NCBI RefSeq assembly: GCF_028769735.1
Contig: NC_088179.1
Location: 4,027,501-4,091,500, forward strand
Reading direction: 5' to 3'
Source: Zonotrichia leucophrys gambelii
Lineage: Eukaryota > Chordata > Aves > Passeriformes > Passerellidae
DNA: 64,000 nucleotides
The notes beneath the pieces were generated by a model that ran no database searches, was not told the origin of the DNA, and was given only the letters and a program-made list of their open reading frames with translations. This document shows, one piece after another, positions 46,746 to 57,700 of the stretch (position 1 is its first letter; every line of letters begins with the position of its first letter). The translations under genes and the position numbers were made by a program.

Positions 46746-48589
46746 CACACCTGCATTCAGTTTGAATGCTCTGGACTGGTCCCAGTGCCACTGCTGACTA
46801 CTCTGACCATCTGATTGGAGGAATTACCCAAATTTTCACAGCAGCACAACCCTAAGTGTATTTGTATCAGCTTAACAAGCTTCTGTATACAAAAAGAATC
46901 ACATGCTTTGGAACAGGCAGTATCACCTGAAATACTGTAGCCAGTGAAACACCCCAATTTTCATTAAAAAGGTGCAAAGTGCACAGTTTGCCTTGTCTGG
47001 GATGGCTCCCACTCAGATAACAGCTATGGAAAGCCCAAGGTTACAAAGCTCTCATCTAACAGACCATACTGCCTTCAGAGGTAGCCTGATGTTAAATGGA
47101 AAAAGAACAGCTACTTGACCAAGAATAACCTCCCCTAACCTACCAAAATCAAGTTATTATTGTTGCCATTAAGCTGTGCAGCAACCAACAACATTATGCT
47201 CAAATTCCAGTTCAAGGGGAAGGAAACCTCCTTCCTCATCCCAGTCTAGGTAAGTGAGACTAATGAAAAAATAGGGAATAACCTTCAAAATCATAAGAAG
47301 AAATGTCATTTTTTTTTTCCACCCTATCAGGCAAAACTGGGAAAGAGAGGAAAAATAAGCCAACAGAAAAAAAATCAGCTTAACTTGCAGCAAAGGAGGA
47401 GACAGGAGTGTGTATCACACTGCCAGCTGTGGACACAGCAGAATGAGCTACATAGAAAAACCCTGGAGCAATTTTTAAGTGTTTCTTATAGAAGCTACTT
47501 GGGAAGCTGTCCTTTGAGAATGATCTGGATTAGCTGAGCAGCAGTGGCAAAGCTCAGGCTGGCTGGTGACACTGCCTCTGCCACCCTGCAGTCACATCCC
47601 ACCAGTTACTGTTTCAGATCTAGTGAGAGCTCTTCCTGTGCCTGTCATTCTGATCCCTGTAAAATTATACTGTGGACCTTTCTGAAAAAGGTTGTGTGTT
47701 TTAGCTGTGGATGGCTCTGCCTATGACTTGGGCCATGCTTTATGAAAATCCACGTACAAATAGGAATACTGGTTTTTATAACAGCTTGAATCTAAACAGG
47801 CAAAGGGTTAGAAAAACTGGAAGCTCCTACTCAAACACAGAGCTTTAGCAGATAGACAGATACACATCAGGTTATTGCTTCCTTTCCTGCTTCACCTCTG
47901 ATTTATGTTCCTTTACCACACAGAGGGATGCCCAACCCACATATGAAACAATACATTAAAACACCACTTCCAATTCAGGTCTGGGGGAAAAAACCCAACA
48001 CAAATCTACTGTCTGTTGTCTTCTAACTGAAGACAGTTGTCAGAATAGAACCAGTAGGGAAAATGGAGAATAAATCACCAGGCAGATGCTTCACCTGCCT
48101 TACTGAACAGAAGGGATGTGACAAAGCAATGCAGCACATATGAGTGTGCAGATTTTTTTCTCTGCCATTACACAACAGGATAAGACAAGAAATTATTCTT
48201 CAAACACCTTGGGACTGAATGTCACTAATCTTAACTCCACAAGCACAGAACAGAGAATGTTTCAAATTCTAAATTTAGTTAATTCAAAGCTCTTGCTTCA
48301 TCTTACAAGTTAACTGATCTCTATATTACCAATATTCTCAGCACAATCTCCTCTCCTGCTTCTTGTCTCTCACTGGAAGAAATTATGAAACCTCCCCTAC
48401 TGTTTGGGGAAAGCCATCACGGGAAACGCTATTTATCATGTGCCATTTCACCTATAGCTCAAGAATCAGCAGTGCCCTATGTTTAACTCTCTTCAGGGCT
48501 GCTGGATCATCCCGGTCTATAAATAACTCGAAATAAAACCACACTGCAGGCACAGAGAGCAGGTCAGCAGAGGCTGAATTTCCGCGGCT
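46746..48589 (-). other. HDLBP: HDLBP first-intron region, nothing recognised
   Basis: No exon, RNA gene or clear mobile element was recognised between the CR1 pair and the CpG island. Confidence 0.4.
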
Positions 48590-49096
48590 ATCATGCCCAG
48601 AGGCGGCTGCCGCTACCTGCAGTGTCACAGGTGAGGCCACAGCCCTCCCCCAGCGCGGCCCTTGGCGCATCCTCAGCCTTGGGGAGCGCCGGGGATGGAG
48701 CCCGCTGCCCTTGGGGAGGGGGGACACAGGGCAGGTTGAAGGCGGGGGAAGCGATCGCTCCCTCCGCCGCATCCCCTGAGCGCGGCAGGGCCCAGCCACA
48801 GCCGGTGCGCCGCAGGGGAAGGGAGCGGGACATGACTCATGGCTTTTGTCCGCCCGCGGGCGGCGCTGCCGGCGGAGCGGGGCCCCGGGGCGGCGGAGCG
48901 GGACCCCGGCTCGGAGCGGGGCGCGCGGCCGGCACGTGGCCCGCGCTGCGCCAATGGCAGCGGCCGCGACCATAGAGCGGGGCCGGGCGCTGCTGCACAT
49001 CCCGCCTGCCGCCCTTCTCGCCGCTGCCGCCATCTTGCTGCAGGCAAAGGAAGGAGCCCGGTCACAGCGCCGGGCCCGCGCCTTCCTCCCGCTCAC

Positions 49097-49215
49097 CGGA
49101 GGCGCTACCGTCCCCGCCCTCCCGCGCCGGGCCCGCCGTTACCTCTAGTCGGCCCGCAGCGAAGCCTAGGCTGGGTACGAGGCCGACGGCCCGGCCGCCA
49201 TCTTGGTGCAGCAGA
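49097..49215 (-). other. HDLBP: Predicted HDLBP exon 1 (untranslated)
   Basis: On the minus strand a YY1-type AAGATGGCGGCC, commonly just downstream of a start site, lies at 49206-49194. It is followed by donor candidates GTAACG at 49142 and a stronger GTGAGC at 49096. The exon would be non-coding and splice to the 5' UTR exon at 31460. The start point is an estimate. Confidence 0.45.
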
Positions 49216-49289
49216 GGGGATGTGCGTGACCTACAACATGCGGGCGGCCCCGCCCCGTCCCAGCGGGTTGCTATGGGGACGGGGCGCGC

Positions 49290-49413
49290 GCGTGCGCGCG
49301 GGGCCCTGCACCGCCCGGGGGGCGTGGCCTTGGGCGGGGCGGCCCCGCCCCCTCGGCCGGCCGTGCGCGCGCGGGAGCGGAGCTCGGGGCCGGCGGCTGC
49401 GGGAGGCGCTGAG
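49290..49413 (+). other. SEPT2: Predicted SEPT2 exon 1 (untranslated)
   Basis: A GTGAGG donor after GAGGCGCTGAG (ending at 49413) lies in the CpG island in the right orientation for a SEPT2 5' UTR exon. The exon start is a guess; only the donor is visible. Confidence 0.42.
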
Positions 49414-49750
49414 GTGAGGGAGGGACCCTGCCCCGCCCCGGGAGCGCGGGGTCCCGCCGGCCGTGAGGGGACACGGCGGGCAGCAGCGCTGGGATGGCTC
49501 TGTCCTTTCCAGCCGGACCCCCGAACGTGAGGGGTTTGGTTGAGATGGGGTGATGGTGAGGAAGGAGCGGGACGATGCGCGCTGCGGGCGGTGCCGGGGA
49601 GGTGTGAGGCGCCCTGGCCGCCCTCCCAGCGCGGGACTTGGTGCTCGTGTGGCCGCCATGGGACCCCCGGGCGGGGCCCCTCCCACGGCGGGCAAGGCAG
49701 TCCCTTCTGAACGTGCTCTCGTAGAAAACTGCACCGCGCTGTAGAGACCG

Positions 49751-51673
49751 GAGGGTGAGGAACATGTCCGACCAGCTCCCGAGAAAGTCTGGGCTGCTTC
49801 CATGCACCCGAACCCCGATCTCAGCCCGCAGCCCCCCGTGCGCTGCCCTGGGCTCGGGTCTGCGGGCCTTGGCCCTCGGGTTCGGATGTGCCTGTGTGGG
49901 AGCGCTCAGACCTGGCGGGAACGCTGTGGGAAACATCATTCCTGAAAAGTTTCTGTGCTTGTTCTCTGTGTTAAAACATAATGTAGCTGCAGCCGTCTGC
50001 ATAACTCTGCTCGCTGCTTCGTTTCCTCAGTAGCTGTGAGAAACTTTCCTCGTCTCTTAGCCCTCCTCTGAGAAATAGTTGGGTGACAGACAAGTCTCAC
50101 AAATTAAAAGAATGTTCCTCTGTGTTCCAGCAGGATCTGGTTTTGTTTGGCATTGAAAACCTCTCATGGAGAATGCTTAAGCAGGAATCAATGACATCAC
50201 TGGGCAGGAAACACTCTTGGAAGGAAGAGTTGCTATCAGAGCAATCTCACATGATATAACAGGCTCAAGTTCTTCACTAGCTGAATACATCACAAGTCAT
50301 AGATTGTTCTGTGGACTGAAATGCAGATGTTGCAGATACTAGATTTTATTTTTATCTTACAATTTCACTTGAGAACCATGTTATCCAGTTTTTATTTTGT
50401 GCCAGTAATCAGGGTGCCAGATTTTGCTCAGCAAATTTTGCTTCATGAGAAAGGACACCAAACTGCTTCAAAGTTCAACATCTTCAGTCTGTAACTCCCA
50501 TCAAACCCAAATGAGGTTAAAATGGTGTAAACATACACCTGTATGGTAGCTTTGAGAAGAAAATCCTGGAAATCATCCCCACACTGAAACAACTTTACCT
50601 TGTGCCTGACACAAAAAGTTGGGGTTCTGCTATTTGTTTTGATTCCAAGATATCTCTTTGCTGGGAGGAACAGACTGAAGGGTGCTGCAAACTGAAGCAG
50701 TTTGGTGTAGTTTCACACAAATTGGGCTTGCTGACAAAATCTGCTTGGAAGATGGAAAGAATTATTAGTGATAATTTCAAATCCATGGAAATAAAGTGAG
50801 AGTGAGCTAGGTAAGAGGTGGCTGAGGGCTTTGGAGTGGGAACTGATACCTTGTGGTAAGAGGGTGAGCCAGGGGAAGGTCTAGAAAGGGGAATTGAGCT
50901 TTTATCACTTGCAGATCCAGCATATGCAGGCATTTTTATGTTGCCACAGTAAATCACATGTTCTCCTGAAATCATGCAAGCTGGTGGTTGGTGAGGCTTT
51001 GTTAAGAGATTTTTTTTGCACAGAAGTGTTAGATAAGAAATCTTTAAACATTTTTTTTGTGCCTGTTTTTTATTTCACATGCAGCTACATATGAAAATTT
51101 TATATTGGTAAACAGGAGGTAGAATGACTGAGTTTGCAAGCATCTAGATAAAAGAGGAAGAGAAAAAGTTTCATTTTGAAGCTGTGAGCTCTTTACAAAA
51201 CACTCAAGCATGGATGGAAATGTTGAGGACAAAGAGGCTTGAAAAGGAAAAATAATACATGAGTTAGGGTGTTGTGTTTTTTTGGCTTTGAAGAAACTTT
51301 TCTCTAAAGAGCAAGGTGTCTTTTAGCAAGGTGTTTGGTTTGGTGAGTTTTCAGAAAGGATGTGGACTTTGAGGGCTTCAGAATGGTTTGTCACACATCT
51401 GCTGCCTTCAGCACCCCACATTCATGTTGCTTGAATTTCTTGTCTGACTGCATTTATAGGAGTAATTGTAGCTGAAAATTCTGCCCCTTGTTAGAACAGC
51501 AGAGTCAAATATTTGTGCCTGTGAAGAATCTGACACTTTCAGAGTCTGGACAGCCAGTCAGGGATGCTCCTTTTTTAATTTATTGTGCAACAGCAAATAT
51601 TACACTGGTTTGTAGGTGAGTTTTTTCCTCATACAATTTTTAATAAGCTGATAAACATTATTATTTTTTTCAG
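49751..51673 (+). other. SEPT2: SEPT2 intron 1, nothing recognised
   Basis: Between the CpG island and the ATG exon no conserved coding sequence, RNA gene or clear mobile element was recognised. Confidence 0.45.
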
Positions 51674-51706
51674 ATTTTTTCCTGTCCTTGCCTAAAAATG
51701 TCCAAG
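51674..51706 (+). CDS. SEPT2: SEPT2 exon with start codon
   Basis: After TTTTTTTCAG a short exon ends ATGTCCAAG (51698-51706), encoding only M-S-K, before a GTAAGA donor. The first 24 bases are 5' UTR. Confidence 0.92.
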
Positions 51707-54700
51707 GTAAGAACAAAATTTCTGTCTTCCAATGCAACAATGGGAGATACATTTTTTGTTTTTAAATATTAATCCTCAATGATTATTATTGTGCAACTTG
51801 CATCTGTTTGATATGAAGAGCATTCAAAATTTACTGCCTATAGGAGCCACAATATTGAAAGATGAGTGATGCAAGACATAGATTAAAGTAGTTTCATGCA
51901 AGTATAAATCTCTGCAGTTAATTAATACTCTTGGAAGGATTTCATTTTGGTCAGAGTTGGATAAAAGCTCCCTGCTGCATCTTCACTGAAACTTCCTTTC
52001 CAATCATTTAAGAAAATGGTGGTTTAGATTTAATTTCTTTCTTTACTAATAGAATCAACTGCTTCTCCAATAAAACCCTTCATTTCAAGTATTATAACCT
52101 AAAATATTATTGTCATGCTGGGATTCATCTCATTCTTGGCTCCTAGCATTTGCTATGATGGGTGAAATGCCCATGTTGGTTTATTGGAGAGAAATGAGTG
52201 ATAAAGGATGTTTGAGTGATGTGTTTGAAGAGGGAAGTAAGAGATGTAAAGATTTCTCTGCCATATCTGTAGCAGTGAGCATTCTCTTGTGTAAATTCCC
52301 CTTCCCCACCCCTGAAGAGAGCTCTCTGAAGAGCACCTCCAGCCAATGGCTTTCACTTCACAGCTTGCTCAGGGTTTGGCTTTGGATGTGCTAAAAAAGG
52401 ATCAGGAATGGTCATAGAAAACTATTTTATTTTAGCTGTGCACGAAGCCTGTTCAAAAAGTGATGAGTGCCCACAATTCATACTTTGTCATGCTTTGGTA
52501 AATAATTATTTGGGATTTTGTTTCTGTTTCACTTAAAGTGAGCTTGGCTGGATATCTGAACAAGTGAAGTTTTGTTTTTTAAGCTCTAGGTCAATGTAGT
52601 TGTTCTGCACTTCTCTGTGAAACCATTGAGTAGCAGGAACCTCTGAGTAGTTTCCTCTCTGTCCCATAGCTTCAAACCTTTTGAGTTAAGTGAGGAAAGC
52701 AGTTGTACAAGCTTCTAAATCTTGACTGGTTGCTTATTATAGTCTTATTTTATTTTTTTTAAATTTCATTTGTAGCAACAGCCTGCTCAATTCACCAACC
52801 CAGAAACTCCTGGCTATGTTGGATTTGCAAACCTTCCCAACCAGGTTCACCGAAAGTCTGTGAAAAAGGGCTTTGAATTTACTCTGATGGTGGTTGGTAA
52901 GGAAACATTTTGTAGTTTTTCTCACAATTAGCGCTTGCTCACAGGGAATTTGAAGTTAAATCAAATGTTACTTGCACTATTCTAAGGCTTCAGCTTGCAT
53001 CAAAACTTTCCTTTACTGTTGCATTTAGCTTTCTTTTATATTTTGTTGATTCTTGCAGCAGTTGTTTACCACATTAAAACCATTCTTGAATAAATTAATA
53101 AGTTTGTTTGTGGGTGAAGAAAGTTTATTGTGCACTCCAGCAATCACTCATTCCTTCCTTCCTTCTGCCCTGTCCTACAGGATTCCAGCACTCCATTTCA
53201 AATATAATTTAAAACTGGTTTTGCATTTGAATATTGTCTTAGTTCATTTGTGTGTTTGGATTAAGAGTCTTGTATTAAGCAGACCATTCCATTTAAAATG
53301 TTGTTTATTCTTCTTTAGTTCAAAACAATCTGACCTCTATCTTTTCAACCTTCCAAATACTCTTGTAAAAGAGTGAGAAAGACTGAGAATTGGATCAGTT
53401 GGTTTTGATGTCAGCTGTTACTTTTTAATTTAATCATGATTTTATGTTAGCAGCTGTAACCTAAAGTGTTATTCTATTTGATAATTCATTGGGAGTCTTG
53501 ATAAAAAATCTGGGAGTGTTGACAAAAAATCTGATGTCTGCAGAAATACCTTGATCATTTGAGAAATGGGTTGAAAATTATTCTTGAAAATTCAATAGAC
53601 TCCCAGATCAGGCTTGGGTGTTTTCTCTGTCTCTCTGTGAGCCATAACTTGTGAGTTTTGCTGTTTGAACTCTTTAATTCTTGCTTTTAAATAGGCTTTT
53701 ACAAAAAACACCCTAATAGAATTAGGCTCTTCATTACCTGGCCCCACAAGAAATAAATCCCATTTATGTGCTAGATTTGCCTAAGAGAGATCACAGTGGG
53801 AGTGAGCAGGAGAGGTGAGAGAGTGATGATGATAGGAGGTGTTTGACTTTTAATGGTTTTGGATTTCAGTAGTTACAGGGAGAGCCTGTCCTCAAACCTT
53901 TCATTAGTTTTGCCAAATGACAGCCCTAGCCCTGCTTTTGTCCTACTTTCTTCAGTGGTGTACAGAGTTTTTCCTTATCTTTGTCTTCCTATAATTTTAT
54001 TGTAGTTTTTTACTGTATTTGATGTGGATGATGCCATAAAGGAACCTCATAAAATCCAAGAGTAAAACCAAACCATAAGTAGCTGCTTCAAATTATTCTG
54101 TCTACTCTGACTCTTCAGAATTTACTGTTCAGTGATCCTAAAAGTGTGAACAGTTTTGAGAAAGAAAAGATCTGCTTTCTCTAAACTTCCAGATCTGTTT
54201 GAATTCTAATTGCAAATCCTGCCACGTCAAACAGTTCTGGAAGAGAGCAATGTAAAATTATATAGACCAACAGTTGTTTCTTGTCTCTTGTAAAATAGAA
54301 ATAGAGGGCAAATGATATGGTGTAAGAGTGACAGAAAGAGAATTAATCCACCCATGTTGGAGTGAAGTGGAACTTTACTGTTGTTGCCTGCCAGTATTTT
54401 AAGGGATAAATGGAAACTAAAGGAAGAGGACTTGGAAAAAAAATAATTTCATTGAAAATTTGGAGTGGTATTTTAAGCCACACTAGCAGAGGGAGGCAGC
54501 TGATGTAAGATAAAATAAACTGTGCTTTAAATTGTTGGTTATTTCAACAGTTTGGAATGTGAATGCTTTCTCTTCAAATATGCATGGAGTTAAAGTATGT
54601 TCTCTTGTGGGCTGTGTCAGTGCCTGTTCTGAACTCTCATTTTTCATTAAGTTGCCATCCTCCTTCATTTCTGAGCAGGATAATACTTTAAAGCTGCCTG

Positions 54701-57700
54701 TGCTGACAGAAACCTAATCAATGATTTTGCTTTTTTCCACAGCTTTTGGTTATGTTTTTTCCCCCTGCTATTGTTTGCTGTGGTATCTGAAAATATGAGC
54801 TGGAGTTTATAAGAATTTGGCTGCTTGGCTGTGTTGCTCCCAAAGAAATCCCAGTCACTTGTGTTTATTTTTATGTTCATTCTCATTATTAAGCTATGAC
54901 TTCATCTAAATAGTTATTTCACTTAAAAGTCACTAAACTACTGTAGCCAACATAATCATTGACAGTGACTATGAAAACTGATTTTTGTGTAATATTTACC
55001 CTTACTGAGACAGTGGAATGTGGCACTGGATGAAATCATGCTTTTGCTGAAATAATTCCATGTGACTGTTGAGTTTCTCTGGGTGCCTGTCACCCTCACT
55101 GGTGCAGGCTGCACTGGCACAATCTGAAACTGGCAGCTCCTACTCAAATCTTCATTTCAAAACAATTTCTGTCCTTTTTTCCCTGTTGTTCAGATGTTTT
55201 TGTCTGATTCATATTGCAGTGTTACTCAGACATTCTGTGGCCCATCATTTTTTAATTTTTTTTTTATTTAATCCTATCAACACCTGAAATAACACTAAAA
55301 TTCTAGAAAAATATCTCTTCAGTAAACTCAAGTACTGAGCATTTCAAGTTGCTACTCTTTTTTATGCTATAAACATTTGTTTTGATTAAAATCTTGATCT
55401 CTAATGAGTCTAAATTTTCCTCATGGCCATCAGTATCTCTAGAACAAAAATATACTTACAGTACAATTTGGTAATCCTCTAGTTCATATAAAATTGCTCA
55501 GTGGCCATATTCCTCTTGCTTTGAATTCTTGTTTGCCCTACTGGCTTAAAAAACATAAATAAATCCCATTTTATGTAGCCTGGCTGTACAGAAGTTCAGC
55601 AATGGATTTTTCATTGTTTAAATTGATGATAAAGCCTTGACAGGATAGAGCTTCTCACTGGGTATGATATTTCACAGAAAAGCTTGTCTTAAAAAATCAG
55701 GAGATGAAATGGAAAATCTTAATTCTAAATGGGTCACAACTCCCCTTGGCTAGCAGCATTAATTACAGATCATCAGTGAGAGCTCTGGCAAAGTGCATTA
55801 CAAAGCCAAGATGTAAAAATTGTTATTCAATCTTTTTGTGTAAACTTGCCTAATCCAAAATTAAAAATATGTAAATTCTTCCTTTGAAAGAAATATGAAA
55901 AAATCTGTAGTCAGATAATACTGTGAGACACTCTTGAAATTATTTATGTAAATATATTGAATTTATCTTTCTATTGAATCACAGGTGAATCTGGATTAGG
56001 AAAATCTACATTAATAAACAGCCTGTTCCTGACAGATCTGTACCCAGAAAGGATAATCCCAGGAGCTGCTGGTAAATACATCTTTGCTCAATGGTTTTTG
56101 GAGTTGATTGCTTTTATCTGTGAGTTTTGGTAAAAGCCAGCAGTGATTTCCAGCTCCAGTAGTTTCTAATGCATTTCCTGACACTTCAGCTGTTTGATAA
56201 AACCGTTTTCTTCTGCACCAGGTCTTTGTTATTTAGTCTTTGTATTTGTATTAACACCTAGAAATTTGATCCCTTCTTTTGCTTAAAAACAGTCTTTGTG
56301 TCACAGTAAGATAAACAATCAACTAAAACAATCAGAGAATTTATTTCGTTTTTAATCTGTTGCATTTGTAAACATATGAATTGGTTATGCCTGTTTGCAA
56401 CTTATTTCAACTTTAGGTAGATGTTTAGTGAATGACTAAAATGAATGAAACTTCACTTCTTATTCTTCATTTTCTTGTCCTGTTTTTGTTGTTATCAAGG
56501 TATGAAATAATCCAGCAAAAGAGAACATTGTAATAAGATAAAAGATGCAATTTTTGTCTTTTGGCTACCTGTTGAATGAATTGCTTTGTATAGATCAACA
56601 GTTGTTTCTTGTCTCTTGTAAAATAGAAATAGAGGGGAAATGAGATGTATTTGTATTAACATGTAGAAATTTGTGTTAATGTTGTGAAATTTTATCATGT
56701 TCGCTGATGCTACTTATTACTTCCAGCCTCAAGAAAAAAAATCCATTACATATAATTTTATATTGTTCTCCCCTTACTGATGGTTTTGTCTCAGAGCCTT
56801 TTGCCTGAATTTCTATGTTATTTTCAAGAAAATGATGGAATCTCATACTCAGTCCTCTAATAACGCTGAAGGAATTTTTGTACTGAGCCTTTTTGAATGC
56901 AATGGATAGAATAATATTTTTGCTGTTTTCTCTGCCAGCTGATTTTTGGAGCTGATCTCAGGGTGCCCTGGTGTCAGGCTGGGCTGTGCAGATGCAGTTT
57001 TGTTGTTTTTCAGACAAGATTGAGCGCACAGTGCAGATTGAGGCCTCCACAGTGGAAATTGAGGAGAGGGGAGTGAAGCTGCGCCTGACGGTCGTGGATA
57101 CCCCGGGCTATGGGGATGCCATCAACTGCAGGGACTGGTACGTGCACTCACAGCATCCCTTCATCCATCTGTGGACAATAACATGGATTTCTTATCTCTT
57201 CTGGGAGGTGGGAGTGTGCTGTGTGCCTGTGAAATGCTCAGTTTGAGGTGGGGTTTTTTATTTTGAAGAAGTTTGATTATGCCATCAACTGCAGGGACTG
57301 GTACGTGCACTCACAGCATCCCTTTATCCATCTGTGGACAATAACATGGATTTCTTATCTCTCCTGAGGGGTGGGAGTGTGCTGTGTGCCTGTGAAAGTC
57401 TCAGTTTGAGGTGGGGTTTTTTGTTTTCTAATTTTGAAGAAGTTTGATTATGCCATCAACTGCAGGGACTGGAACGTGCACACACAGCATCTCTTCATCC
57501 ATCTGTGGACAATAACATGGATTTCTTATCTCTCCTGGGGGGTGGGAGTGTGCTGTGTGCCTGTGAAATGCTCAGTTTGAAGTGGGGTTTTTTTGTTTTC
57601 TAATTTTGAGCAAGTTTGATTATGCCATCAGCTGCAGGGACTGGTATGTGCACACAGAGCATCCCTTCATCCATCTGTGGACAATAACATGGATTTCTTA

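Larger units (their letters stand above)
48590..49750. promoter_or_regulatory. CpG island, divergent HDLBP/SEPT2 promoter
   Basis: A CpG-rich block separates the 5' ends of HDLBP (-) and SEPT2 (+), which are also head to head in human. Visible elements are TGACTCA (48833-48839), CACGTG (48933-48938), CCAAT (48951-48955), two YY1-type sites with AAGATGGCGGC on the minus strand (49026-49037 and 49194-49206) and an X-box-like GTTGCTATGG (49267-49276). No TATA box was seen. Confidence 0.8.

Noticed and set aside
48452..49417. Open frames of up to 214 codons at the HDLBP/SEPT2 island
   Set aside because: GC-rich composition in a promoter CpG island; no homology or splice-compatible structure was seen.
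57472..57477. Copy 3 of the array as a functional splice donor
   Set aside because: This unit reads GAACGT, so the essential GT is lost; it is counted as a unit but not as a donor.
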